From Lineus longissimus (Eukaryota > Nemertea > Pilidiophora > Heteronemertea > Lineidae), in assembly GCF_910592395.1 (NCBI RefSeq), contig NC_088320.1:3162001-3226000 (forward strand): 64,000 bases of DNA. Direction: 5' to 3'. Shown in pieces: positions 26,701 through 41,700 of the stretch. The position numbers and the translations under genes were made by a program. The notes beneath the pieces are model-generated. The model made no database searches and was not told the DNA's origin. It was given only the letters and a program-made list of their open reading frames with translations. Within the stretch, counting starts at the first letter, position 1, and the number at the start of each line of letters is the position of its first letter.

Positions 26701-29700
26701 GTGTGAACAATGACTGTGAACTAAAAACTTGCTATGTGACTAGTAATATCTTACGCTGTGATTGTGAGACCCCTATCCGTGACCGCGGTCGACTTCGTTC
26801 CGTTGAACCGTAACCAGATGATTTAACGGCAGAGGGCGACGTTTTTGATGATGAACTGACTCCATTCCCTTTCCCACGCGCTAAAACACACATGAAAATC
26901 GACATTTAAAAACTCGCAAATTTTTAAGTCTTTTTCGGCAGACTATTCTACACTGTACACAAGAAATATGGACAAGATTCCCCTGTCAAGCAATCTCATA
27001 CCAAAGTTGATGTTCAGAGGGCATTTGAGATGAAAAAATCTAATAATGAGCTCCCAAAATAACCTGTTTCCTTTTTCACTTCAAATGTATAGTACTGAAG
27101 ATATTTTCTGACTTGTCTTTCAAAATATTTGTATCTATTGCCTCAATTCCTCTGAAATCAATGAAATCCATTAAATATTCGATTTCCCCAAGACTTGTAA
27201 GAAGTTATAGATTTTGGCAAAAAGGTAAACCACTTCCAATTCAAGAGGCACACCATTTAAATTAAAGCCAGCTAAAGCTGAAAAAAAAATTTCAAATAAA
27301 TAAAGTAACAACTTATTCCCATTATATCAAAAGAATCACATTTAGGAAAAGTTAAGTACAAAATTCTGGAAGATAAACATTGGCAGCAACATTATCGACA
27401 TAAAGTACCAAAGCTTGGTAGAGGACAAAAATGGTTTACAAATTCAAAATGTGTTTTGTAATCATAATTAAAGCAGGTTTAATGCAGGTTGTTTAAAATA
27501 GGGACATGAATTCATTCACGCCAGCAGAGTAATTACTCAATTCACTCAAACAAATGATCTGTTCAGAACTTCGAACTTTGGCAGTCTGTGGAGCTGATTC
27601 AAAGCAAGGAGTAAAGCCTGACCAAACACTCCAATCTAGTTCCTACATCTATTGCCCCCTATATTTCACCTCCAAAACCACAATACAAACTTTCACCAGG
27701 AGTAAAATGATGAAAAGGGAAAATGAACAGAATAACAAATAGGGGAAAAAGAATTCTGGTATACCGATGCATTTCAGAGGGATCTTTGTTAGTTGAAGTG
27801 AATGTCTTTTTATTTGGGGCACTGGCGGTCTCTTTATTGGAATCACTGATGCCAGTGATAGTCTTTTAATTGGGGTCTTACAAGCCGTACACAGAAACAC
27901 TGCAGTAGTGAAAGTGTTAAACGTGTGTGAAACAAGGTTAAATCAATCAACAAATTTGTAACATTCCCATAAGTCCTGAATGTGAAATGAGCAAATTTCA
28001 AAATTTGAATAAACTAAACACTTCAAAGAGCTAAAAAGATTTGAAATGTTAGTAACACTTTCACTGGAATGGGATCTCTGCAATCTTTTTGATAACCTTT
28101 GATCTTATTTTTAGTAAACAACAAAATCAAGACGACAGAAAAAATTGGGAGAAAATTTGACTGTTTATTTTTTGGCCTGTGAACGTTTACATCAGTGCAT
28201 GATATGAATCATAGGTGGCAGAGCTTGGGAAATAAACGAAGCAGTAGCCAGCGAATATTTACCATTCGACAGACTTTTTCCACCGTCTGAAAAATGCAGA
28301 TCGCATGAATGATTTTTGTGTCTTATGTCGCACACTTCTTTTACCACTCAATTTCAATGGACTGAGCCACAAAGGATTCAAGCCAGTCTATAGTGGCCCA
28401 TAACTGGTATATTAAACATAGCCAAGACTGATATTTCTTTTTCCGTGAATCAATTTACAAACAAGCAGGAATTAGATGGAAATATACATATGATGCCGAT
28501 GAACATAGCCACTTGTTCCAACATTCCTGCAGACATCCATTGCATACAAACATGCGACAAGAACGTCATTAGAAACTTTTAAAACATTTTTGAAAGAAAA
28601 ACGTTTTCATCATGATATTGCCTTTAAAATTAACACTCCGGATCATCACCAATGGTGCCACGACTTTCACATACAGTAGAAACTCTCTCTCGAATAATCT
28701 TGGAACTGACATATGAGGTGTCTGCCAAGGAGGTTCCTGTGTACATGACCTTGAATGGTGGTGGCAAGTTGGTCGTACACCAGTCGCCGATGATCTGTGA
28801 CCGCAGTATCAGCCAATTCATATTCAAACATTCCCACCCATCCAACCAAAATATCCCAAACACAAACTTACGCAGTGAATTGTAGGTACCCTCTGTTGAT
28901 CGCGTAGAAGAAAGACTTTTCTTGGTAGTTGTAAGATCTAGATCACTACTCGACCTAACGATGGCCGCCGGCGTGGAATTTTTTCGCACTGGGGTGTATT
29001 TATATGCGGATTCTGGAAGGTTAAGTTAAGGGTGCAAGGTGGTCATTAGCAGGCAAGGGTGAATTACCAGTGCACCATTGAATAACTCTGTGCGAACTCT
29101 TTTAAACAACTGATTAAAGTGAGTTAACTCTAAATGAGCAATATTTTCATATATCTGGCCTATTACCCATATACCCATGCAGGCTCTTCACTGACCCCAC
29201 TTGTCGCATGACTCCAAAGAATCCACTATGTTGGCTGCCAAAATGACGTCAATTAGTCAATGTCGGGTCATAATTTATCTTTAAAGGTACTGATGCTGTC
29301 ACCGGACATCACTCGACCTTTTGGCCGCCAACAAAGTGATGCCACATGAAGAGCCTCTATTAGATCTATATATATGCTAAATTTATAATCAAGGTGGATC
29401 GGGAAGTATTTATAACAAATGTACACTACCACGACCATCATCATCATACCCCATCACCAAGCCAAGGTTATTTACAAAACGTGTGCAATGTATAAACAAA
29501 TCAGTCCAAAGAGAAACCTCATGTTGTGTACTCTGCTTGAGCTTCATATTGCTTTGATATAAGGGGCACTCAAGTTTGCAAATTTCCTTCTTTCTCCAAT
29601 AAAGCCTCACATTTGTTCTTTAAACAAAGGACTGTCTTTACTGTAATGCTGTTGGCACAGTATTGTTGACTCAAGCCGAAAAGCCCCGATGACACTCCCA

Positions 29701-32700
29701 CGGAGTTGGTAAATCAGGTTTCAAATGGACTGTCATTATTTTACAACACTACCCACTGACTATCAAGACTTGCAGTGAACAGCAACACACTCCTGTTTCA
29801 CTCTAACTAGACTCAATAGAACTATGACGGTTCTGTAGACCATATAGTCATAGGTTAAGTAGCGACACCTACCTTCTGGCTTGGACATCCGTCTTGACAC
29901 TTGTGGCTTTGGGCGTGTTAAGCTACAACAGAGAGAGTCAAATATAACCCTGGTATCTCGTATACAAAATGATTCTCACAAAACTCGTGTCACATGTACT
30001 CATGTTGAGGTTATTCAAACTGTGAGTGACAATTAGCTGTCCAAAGTGAGGCCCTGAATCCTCAAGTACAAAGTGGGTACCGATCACGATCTCATTTCAG
30101 CAGAGACTCCACGCACTGACTCACCTTCCAGAGTCGACCTGGCTGCTCGCGGACCGCGCCCGACTCGCCGGTGCCCTCAGACTTCCCGATTGATGGCTAT
30201 TTAATGAGTTGCTACTTGACGAGTTACTAAGTTCACCCTGGAGCATTCGCTGTTTGCTCGGGTCCAGAGAACCGAGTAAGCTGTCTGCCTGTTCTTTGAA
30301 GTGGCTTGAGAAGCCCCAAAATGCTCTGGAAAACAGGAAGGAAGATTGATTATTCAGGCACCGAGCCACATATTGAAAAGTTTTAGCCAAATCCATGTCT
30401 TCCAATAATATCATAATGATAATGTCACTTACTTTCTAGAAAAAGCCCGAGCATCTGCATCGGCATCCCCTGTGCCTTTTTTGATCGCTTCCTGCAAGAT
30501 GGCGATGTGTCGTTCTAACGTGTGCGTCGGCCACATGTGAAGCATCTGCTCTAAGAATTCACAGCAATATCTGAAGATAAACATATATTGGAATTTAACC
30601 AAACATTTTCACTAAATCGTTTCCAACTTGCCTTGTATCCTTATAAATGATGACCATTGTAAGCGTCAATCACCTCAGGCTTCCTCAAGAACCTACCTTC
30701 TAATTATACTTGATTTAGCCGACATATTTTGTGTAACAATTGGAATCAGTCTTTGAGACGGTGTGTTCTGCAATGAAATGAAATCAAACAGTTGACCATA
30801 GCAAGAAATTGGTACATGATTAAGTCATAAAGACTGATTGAAAGAAATTATAAAAGTGGTCTGGATGTTGGGTCAATTTTTCGCGATCAAGAGACATTGA
30901 GCTCAGGACCAGATTCAAAGATCGACCCACTTGTTCTATCCTAGGTGAAATACCAGCAGTGCCACAGAGATACGCCAGCTTGGATATAGGAATTACATTA
31001 TATTGGATATCTTGATGAAGAGTTCACATTTCCAAGGATAGAGACAGCTGCAGTTCCCTGGTAGTGTACCTGGGGATGATAAAAGTCTAGACGACAATCA
31101 CCACCTGGTGTCTAGGCTTACCTGTATTAAAAATCGCACACACACGATGGCGGACGTTGCCATGATCTTCACCGTATTTGGAAATAATTTGATTAATTCC
31201 GGCATGACTGTCTCCGCAAAATGATCAAATTTGCTACCAAGTTGTTGGGACAGGTATCTGCAAAAGAAGAACCCAATATCAAGAATCCTAATTTCATATT
31301 ACTTCAACTCTACCCCATGTCCAGACTATTCAGAGCTTCAGTGATGGCAAACTCGCAAGATTTCTCAAGACTGCACAAGATGTCATTTTTGCCCAGAATA
31401 GTGAAATGGTTCATATCATTCACTCAAGGAGGGGATGTTGTCTTATTATTTCTACTTACGCTATAGATATACAGACATCTCTGACTATCTGTGACCGTAA
31501 GTCTTTGACAGATGTGACGAAGGCCAGCTCCTGTTGCCTCAACAGGGGTTGATACTCATCATAATTTGCAGCACCAGCGATTATTAACGATCGAACCAAT
31601 TTGCACTGAAAGACGAGGTGGTGGTAAAGTCAGTCAAAGCATTCATTTCAAATTAGCGTTAGCCTTGTTTAATCGGAATCGCCTTGTCCACAAAAATTTC
31701 ATAACGGTACCTCTTTGTGGAAAAGTTCTAGGCTCTCATCTAAGACGTCATGAGCTCGAGGGTTCTTCAAGGGTCAGAAAATCGTGGTTCAGTTTTGCCT
31801 AATTACATCATATTCACATGCAGGTCATTTTTCACTTACCTGTTCAACTCTCTTCTCCCAATCATGACTGGGATCTGATAAAATCGTGTTGATTTTATTC
31901 ATATGTTCCGTAAGTTCACGCCCTGAGAATATCATGACTTTTGGCACCTCCTCAAACTGATTGATGAAGAATTCCTCATCCACCGCTCCAGCACCTGAAG
32001 CCAAGAGATGAAAAAATATAAATATTTAAATCACAATCTCAAGGTTGGTCCGATGAGGTGGAAGCAGACTTTTCATAAATAGCGGTAGATGGCGCCGTGA
32101 GGTGTGTACCTTTTCAAGGCCTCTTCAAACATTGAAGTCCAAGAAAGAGTGAATATAATAATGTTGTGGCTCGCATCAACCACCCCCTCAAAATCTTAAC
32201 GAGGGGCAGCCGCCTTCAAGCTAACCACATTTACTGTTGTGACACACACTAGATTGAAACAATACCTCATTTTGCTTCAATTCCCAATAGTGTCACACAC
32301 GATGAGTAATCAGTAAATCTGTTAATTTGATACTATTCTGAACGTGATTTGCTCCTTGGGGGAATAGTTAAAGTGGAATCTGGATTGCAGGGGTGGGGGT
32401 GTGAAAGCAAGGCCTAGCAATCTACGTGGGTGCAGACAAAGAATTGGGCCACAGATCTGCAGAAGCATTCCAATCCTACTACCAAGCTCACTAAAGAAAT
32501 TCAACTGAAAAAGTTTTGATATCCTTCAAGCCAATAGATTGAATGATGGAAAATATTCCACTACCAAACTATAAAATTTGGGATCAGGGTCAGGTTGTTA
32601 GAGAGTATGTTAGCTCATAACATCATGCTAACAACCAGGCCCTGTAGTCTGTCATGGAAAAGTAACGTCTCACCTCCAACTGAACTTTGTCTACGAAACT

Positions 32701-35700
32701 GATTTGCTTAAAAAGTACAAAGCAAATACTACCTTTACTTGGAAAATGATAATGACGATGTCTCCATCAAACAGCAAGTAAACACCGCAATACAGGGCAC
32801 AATACAAAGTGCATTTCTTTGAAAGATAGATGGACACACAGTCTGTTTTGTACCAACTTTGTAGTGAGGATAGCACAACACTCTTTAAGATGAAAACAAC
32901 ATAAGGGGTGCACGCACAGCAACGCATCAAGCAGGGTTCCCACGATTAACAAATGACCTAGTAGCGCAAGAAATATCAGTTAACTATTGGTGTGTACGAA
33001 ATCTCTGTATTAGACTGAGCAAACCAACAGAAAGTCCCGAGTTATCTATATGTGACACTCAAGGTCACTATGCTTCAAGGTCATTGGTTTCAAGGTCAAT
33101 GGGAATCCTGCTTCGGGTGAAGGTCAAGTGAAGGTCGACTACCTGAACTTGTGCGCTTCCGCTGATGAGCTTTGTTAGGAAAATATGAGGGTTAATAATG
33201 CAACATGATCGGTTAACATCTAGGGCTGTGATTGGTTATGTTCTGTCAGTGTGTTTTCTAATGATCTAGTGTTAAAAGTGGTTAAAAGTATGTGATGGAA
33301 GCAAGTTAGTAAATGGACTTCAATGTACTTCATCAGTTTAGGCCCGATCATCAATGCAGCTGACAACATACAGGACCAAGTTCGTTAATATTGGTTGCAT
33401 ACTATCTACATGGTCAAGTATTGAGCATTGATATGGACTTCATCAATTCTTGACATCATGTACCTATACTAAATTTGGAAGTTTTTCCCATCTCTTTTGG
33501 CGGGATACATACCTGCACTGGAGCTCGACCGTCCGGATGACATAGATTTCGGCATAGATTTAGCGGGGGCACTGCCCAGCCGCTTGGTCGATGCTGGTTT
33601 AGAATCTGTCGCATCCTGATCAAGCTTGGTTGCTGAAAAAGTTAAGAAGTCATTGTAAATAATCCTATGAAGGGGACCTGCACATAATTTACAGCATTAT
33701 TTTGAATTTCAGAATAGCCGATTAATGCAGCATACATCATTATGCTACCGAGTGTCTTCTGCTAAAGGGTGAACCTGCAAATAACGAATAGTCCATTTAT
33801 CATCTTATCAATATTTTATACTGAAAGAAATACACAAATCCATGTCCCACGAATGCATCGTACACAGCAACTTTTATTCCAACATCACGTATCATACGTC
33901 AAAAGAAGTTGACCTCATCTTTGTAGCATTGCTTTGCTACACGAGGCTAGCACCATGATTCACGGAGGCAAGCATCTCCAATACACGAAAGAAATTTTCT
34001 AGCTCATCAAAGGTGCATCACTCTCTCGCACTGCTGCTTCCCAGGAATCTGTGTGTTTTTAAAAGATACGCTCTGCGCTGATTCCGTTTATACCCTTGTA
34101 CTACAAACGTTTGTGATCTTTATCAGCTATCAGGGAGATAATCTCCCTGCAGTCACTGTGGCAGACTCGGTGTCCAGTTGCAGCTCAAATTGCCAATGGT
34201 CATTTCCTCACTTTCAGGATAAAAAGACCTGTTTCGAGGGTCAGCAGAAGCCCCAACTCAAATCAAGAACACTGAGGAGATCATAAACTAGACTTGCCCT
34301 GCAAACTTTTGAGTAAAGCCCAAATGATATTCAAACCACTCAAACTGCAAAACAACAAACAGCAGCTTGAACTGACTGGAACAAGAAATGAACCCTAATA
34401 CTCTCCACAAACTAGAAGACTTCACTCTGAGTATGACATTCCCTCCTTTGGAATATTCTGCTCTACGTTTTGTTCATGCACCCTGCTGGTTGATGTGCAT
34501 CCCGGATATGCATCCATCAGGTAGTTTACATAGGCCTACAGGATCCTACAAACCTACAGGCAATATGTACCAACTCGACTATTAATATCGTACAATCCAA
34601 CTTGGAATTCCCTTGAAAAAACAATCACCAAATATCCCCTTCCAAGCGAAAGTATGCCACTTGCTACAACTACCAAATGATGACATGGGAAGCAATTGAA
34701 CCTACCGTCCAGAAAGTCGTCAAGATAGTCGAACATCGGGCATGAAAGTTCTACTGAAAGCGCAACATTCGATGAACGAGTATGCGATTGTATATTCCAA
34801 CACAGTATCAAGGTGTTCCGTGGAAAATTTTAACGCTTAGGTCTAGTTATTCTTAGCATAGGTAACCAAGCCTCGTGTAAACCATGGCAAGCCAACACGC
34901 GTAAAAAGTGACCGAGATATTAAGTGGTATGAAGGTGGTTGGTTGAGACTCAACTTTTTTCGAGAAATCATTTTGAAATGCTTGACATTGTTGACATGAG
35001 GTGTGATGGTTCAACAGGTTGATCGAGGGGGTGGGGACAGGCGAACGCAATCGACATACTTTTTGAGTACCGGTACTGAATGTGGAGAGCTTGCAATGGG
35101 GAAATAAACGAGACTCGCGTGCTACATCCCGCACCCTTATGGTTGCACACAACTGTGAGGTGGCATTGAGGTCAACGGACGCCGACCCCATCAGTCAGCC
35201 ATTCTTTTTCCCAATCAATAACACAGCTCTGAGCTACATCAAAGCTAATGACCTGAAGAGGTGAAAACAAAGCCAGGAGATCTCATCCCTCAGCCAGAAT
35301 TCCTCAATTTATCAATAGCACAGGTTGTCCTCAGGTGGTGGATGCAGAGTCTATGGATAAGTCTAATGAGGGTCGAATCAGAAAACAATCTAAATTCCTC
35401 GGCTGGCAAAATATTTGTTTTCAGCAGTACCTTGGTGAGAATGGTAACAATACCTTAGCAATCAAGACAGGTAGAGGTATTTGGTCGACCTACTCCAATC
35501 AGAGAATTTGGTATTTACATGGATTTTCTGAATTGATGTACGGCTACAACACTAGCAATTTTTGTTGCAGCTACATGCAATAATCATCACTGTGATGTGC
35601 ACAAAAGGATCACTTGTCTGTGGGCTAAACCAGCCGGTACTTGGTTTGATTCTTATTGCAGTTCGCAACACTGACCAACACTGTCCCAGGCGTGCTAGGC

Positions 35701-38700
35701 AAAATAGTTAGATCTCACTGAAGGCCAAGTCTTCCTTAATACCTTATATACCATCAGCTGGTCGATGGTATCTTCCTCAAGATAACTTTATAGGCAATTC
35801 AATGCACACATGAGAACCTAGTTCTTTCTTTGATTGTCATTTTCGCCATGAAGCAAGTGGATCCTCTGTTCTTCAACAATACAGCTACAAGGCTAGCACA
35901 TGCACTGGAGAACTCGAGATCTTCTTTTTATGTTTGCCTTGTTTCTCTGTCTGAGTCATTCACCTGTATCACCGCTATGCACATCGGAGTAAAATTCTGA
36001 CTTCAACATCATGGAGGAAAATGGGATCAGAGGTTACTAAGGCACCATTGTCTTCCTTGTCTCATGGGTAATCCCCCATTGATATCAGATTCAGATTGCA
36101 AGTATAGTGTATATACATTGCTTTGTAGCACCAATGGAAAGAGACAAGATATTATTCATGCAGGGGAAATTGTCAAAAAAACTTATTAGAAGGTGATCCA
36201 GTCTGTATTATCAGAGCCTTGATATAGCATTTTTTATGGATTTGGTTTCGGCCCCCTAGTGGCAAAGACATGCACGAGATGGAACCAACAATACATTAAC
36301 TGACACCTGAATGCATCATACGTCTTGTGGACTCTCACCTTGAAAGATGCACGCAAATACGGTCAGGCTTGGGGAGGGGCCACGCATTTGATCGTCAAAC
36401 GTTTGATCACTGAAGCAGTTGCCCATCATTGATGGCTCATGCCTCCCCACGCTGCGCCCCGCTCTGCCAGGATGAGTTATCTCTGACTGGGCCCCCACCT
36501 GCAGCCACACGTGCCTACCAGAGCTTACTGCCTTCTCAATCATATCATATCTTCTCAAGGCTAGACCTGCATGGCTCGAGATCGAGCAAGTCTCCTTACA
36601 TTTAGACAACTATTTACCTTCTGAATACAAAATTGTTTTTCAGGCCATCTACTTTGTTTGACCATCAAAACCAGCACAAAGCCATTGATCCCTCACCTTG
36701 ACACTCAAGGCTTTGAGATTAAGATGTACTATGGTTGTAAGGAAAGAAGATGATGCTACCTTCTATGCATTTCTAATGTGATATATTCCGAGAAATGTTC
36801 GCAGTTTTGCCGATTGTTTGGCACCTGACTGTTTCAAGAAATGCTAAACGAGTACTTCAAGATTCTAGAAGGATCCCGGGGCTCTTCAGCCTACAAAATC
36901 CACCTGCAAATCTTTGAATGTTGTTTGACAAAGCTTAAAACTAAGTCGTCAATGTAAGCATAGGACTTATCACAGCCTGTTCTTGAAGTATCAGAAATAA
37001 TCTGAATTCATGAAGACTGAAGTTCAAAATCAGTGGTACACACTCAGAGAACTTCAGAAAGTATTGCTCTCCAAGTACACCATTTACTGGTGATGAATTA
37101 GAGTACTTTCTGATTGATATACACTTATATGTACCAAACAGGCTTAAAAAGTGTAATTGATGGAGTAATTTCTGGCACCAATCTTGATTCATTCATAAAT
37201 ATATGCCAAATAACTACTTATGGAGGTCAGATGAGAAATATAAGCCGCACTTACACCACCTGAAAATGGACCACCAATCTTGGTTCGGGAACCAATGCCG
37301 CACCATCGAAAATCCACCAAGCGCTTACACCAGCGCTGCAGCTAGTTATAAAATCCGGCTACAGATGGCGCGCAAACAATAAGCAGAACGCGGAAAGCCT
37401 TGGCAGAAAGCGCCATTTCGAAAGCGCCGCCTGGAGCCGAACCATCTAACTAGCTAATTGCCGATCCATTTGCGCTTACACCACGACAAAGCCGAGCTTT
37501 TAACAAGCCGGGCGAATTTGGACCATCAAGCTTGGTGGGACAAATTCGCTCGGCAATTTGTATCGGCAATGGATTGCCGAACCAATTTGTCGCGGCAATG
37601 TGGTGGTGTAAGTGCAATTGGTCCACCAATATTTCGTGGTGTAAGCGCAGCTATACTGGTTTCACAGGCGGATTTCCTCCATATAGACAAATGCCTGGAT
37701 TCAAAGATTACTGAAGAAGATGATTCAAGGGCTAATAGACATGGTCAGACAGATAAGGCAAAGGTAGGCTATAGTTTGTCCAGCCATTGCAACAACATAC
37801 AAGAATTCAGAGCTCAATCTGTGTCAGAGACAATTGACCAACTTTAGCTCAACTAAGCGTTACCTCCTTCAGTAACGTTCAGGATTTCTTTCTGTTTCAG
37901 TTTTTTTCTTCAGAAAAATAAGAAATTCGCAAAAAGACAACGCGCCATGATATAGCGGTTTGCAGCATTCGTTGAGGATTGAAGGTACCACAAGGAATGG
38001 CGGGTATTCCAAGACGCTGATGATGGACCACCATTCAGATGTCAGAATGAGTCAGAGATATATGGGAATATTGGTGAAATGGATGCCAGGCTCATCTTCA
38101 ATAACAACGTCAGATGATGAGCTGTAAATATTGCCCTACCATACCTAGATAAGCAGAAATATGGCCGATATACTTTTTTCCAGTCGATCATCACTACTAA
38201 ATGAAATGCTTTAGACATGAAATGACATTAGATGATGAGCGGTGAATATCGCACCGAGATACCTAGCATGATGAGTAGTCCGAGACTGATGGCCAATGAA
38301 TGATCTTTTTTCTGGACAAATATCGCTACTAAATGCATCAAATGACCATCAATCAGTCAAAAAATGTAGTTTAATACATGACGATTTTTCACCTTGATCA
38401 ATGGCCAACTCTCAAACAAAATATATTGCCACAACAAGAAGGTATGGAGAAGGGCTGAGTTGCCAACCGTAGTTCGTATCTCAGCATGATACAGGAAGAC
38501 ACACTGGTTCTTGTCAATCAATCAGTGCGTTTTTTCTACTCATAATGTATTGGAAAACCTAGAGTGTCAGTCAGAACATGGAGGTATGGTGCTGGCTGGC
38601 CTAGTGATGGAGTAGGGTTACTCACTATGCCTGCTGGGAGACACAACTCTTTCCTAGGATATTTTTTAACTACCAAGTCCAAAACAAGAGTCAAAACGAG

Positions 38701-41700
38701 TCAAATATAACCTTGCCCTCTTTCCAAACTGGTTATGCCTCATCATGTCAAGCCAGTGCGACATTTCTTTAAAGTGACTTTGCAGGAGCAAGGTGGGCCA
38801 GATTGATTTATGCAAATTGACTACACAGTCTTCTCCATCGTACGAGGCCTAATTTTATCAGTCAGTCAAACAAAAACTCATTCCCTATAAGCCGCCAAAG
38901 CATTGGTCGACTTGAGACCACCAATCCCTGAATGACTGCTCATGTCATAAGTGTCACAAGGTGGTGCAAATAACATCAAATCATTCTGAAATATCCAAAA
39001 CAACAACAAAAGGTCTGGAATTTTCATGCATGAAGCGGACGTGATACCAATTTGATGTTTTGCCAACAATCTTATCGGCTAAAACAACAGGGCTTACAGT
39101 ACATGTATATCCTCGCACAATAACAACAACACCGTTATTATATATTATTGATAAATCTACATACCAACAGTCCTAAATAGCGAGGTTTTCCATTTTCCAG
39201 GCATTCAGTCCAATGAAGTCAGTCATGTACATCCAGCTATTGGTGAAAGCACATAGTAAACGCTGCAGACTCTTTTACCTGCATCACAGATCAATGCAAT
39301 CTCCACTGAGGGGTTCCAAGCGAGAGAAGAGTTCAACCTTCGTCTTGGAGAGTGCTCCCTGTATTGCTATCATATCAGCCTTGGAGTGCGAATGGTAGCG
39401 AAGCACCCACCACGAGGAACTGACAAGCAAATTGTTGTAAACTAAACTTCAGATGGCATGCCATGATGAGGAGGGAAGGAAAACATATCTCGCTGCAATT
39501 TTCTACTGGTTAAGACATGAGGATGCTGATGAGGGGAGAATGAAAACATCAGAAGATGCTATTTGCGCTCATTAAACATGAGGCTACCGATGAGAAAGTC
39601 ATAATTTTTTTTTTTTTTTCAATCTGACCTTGAGTTTAAGCCCTAAACAACATTTGTTGTGCATTTCTGTCATGAAAACACCCACTACAACTTCCCGTTG
39701 AACTCTTGATGAATGGGACAAAAACTATAAACAGGAAGAGGAGACTGACCCCAGTCAGGGGAAATATCTGAGGTCAAGTGTTACATGTATACATTTGACT
39801 CACTTTCAAATTCAAGACTCAAACATATCTAATGATATCGGTCATTCATTCTTAACGACCTCATTACTGCTGAAAACAGTCACCATCTGTCCATAAGAGC
39901 ATCTTGACATACAAGACCTTGAGGATGCAACCTCTAGTACACGGAGGCAAATCTTGAGTAGGCTATCCCCAAGCAGCTACCAACCCGGGCTGTAACATTG
40001 CAACTGAAATGATTGAATGCACACAGCAAGCAACCAACATTGCAATCGAAGAGATAAGCAAGCAAACATACCCAAACATACTCATTCAAGTTTTGACATA
40101 GAATGTCAGCATTTTGCAACTGATCCTGAACATCCCGCAACATGCAACCCTGCAGTTGCTCCAACAAGAACCTCGGTAAAAACATCAGCGGTACCTGGCA
40201 AAAAAACTTGTCGAATCACCGCTATGAGATGTGTTTGGTTTGATCCGACAGAGATACGCCGCAGGGAATTGATCAGAGTTCATTCTGGTACATGGTTTTG
40301 ACTGCGATGCAAAGATGCAAACTACCTCAGGAAATATTATATTGTGTTAATAATACTGTCTCAGTGTAGGAGATGCATTCACGATCCTGAGTGTGATTGC
40401 ACAGTTACATTATTTAAAACGGAATGACTCCTTTGACTTTGTGGAGAGACTGATACGACCTTGCAGGCATAATGAATCAAAACTCACCAGCACTCCTGAA
40501 AAGATTAGTCTTCCAACCCCTTGGAGGGGAATAATCATAATTGAGATCTCTCATATCCTTTCACAGATAATCCTAAAGTCAAAATATCAAAATGTCAAAT
40601 ATCAGACACTTGAAATCACATCCGATGTGACCGAGACATTTCCTGAGGCGAGACAAATGATCCTGAGAAATATCCAACAACTTCAGAACTGGAGGGAAAT
40701 ACTGCAGAATACACTTGCTTGATACCGAAACAAAGACATGTGAGTCCACAATGAGCCCGAATGTTCCAAACTAACACTCAACAGAGTCTTCTCCAGGCAG
40801 GCCAGTCTCATGTATTCGAACAATGTCCTTCAGTGCAATTACTGCATTGGCCAGCCTCCAATCATTCTCCAGATTTCCAAGCAATAAGCACCAGAGAGAC
40901 CGATTGTTTTGTAAATTTGATTATGCCAAGAATCAATCATGTACAATTAAGCAATTTGGTCGCTGATGATAATTAGTTCGAGAATACTGACAATGATTGC
41001 ATAATCAATACAGTTTAGGACTTCAGAGAAGATTCCGATGGACAGTTCTAACATCTTGCTCCATCATTGTAACAAGGAACACTAAATAGTGCCTGGTGTA
41101 ACTTCCACCCAACACAACAGCAGATATTCTCCACACCAAAGCACAAGGCATAGTAGACCTCTCGTAATCATAGCCTCGAGGACGATTAGGCTGCATAACG
41201 AGGACACAAAGACTTAATTATTCATAATCATTATTACAGGAAAACAAAAACGTGTGTAGCATTACTGTTAGGTTGTGACAATGTCAATTGTCGACTCGGA
41301 GAAGTCGTGGAAGCCGCCAAGGGCATTTCACACTCAATAATTAATTACGTTCATGTTGGAATTTATCACAGAATACATGTAGTTGTATCGATGTTTGAAA
41401 GATCAGAGTTTGTTCCAAGAGCCAACCAGTGTAGATGACATGCAGAGAACGTCAACATCGCCACATTTATTCATGAAACAAAGGTACGCCCTTGAGGAGC
41501 CTCAAATACGTACTGATCAGCATCAAAAATATTGTTAATTTCATCTTGAGGCATGTGGTCCCCATTCCACGAAATGTACACCCATGAGTCAGATCGACCA
41601 CAAGGTAGCCGCCGATTTGCATGGTAGGCAACATGGCTGACAGGAGGTCGGCGGAAGGCTAAATGGTTAGCAATAGCACGCTGTGGTAAGCAGTTCCTGT

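Noticed and set aside
40393-40722. 109-codon plus-strand open frame in a CLASP intron
   Set aside because: Opposite strand, no similarity, no neighbouring exon-like segments.
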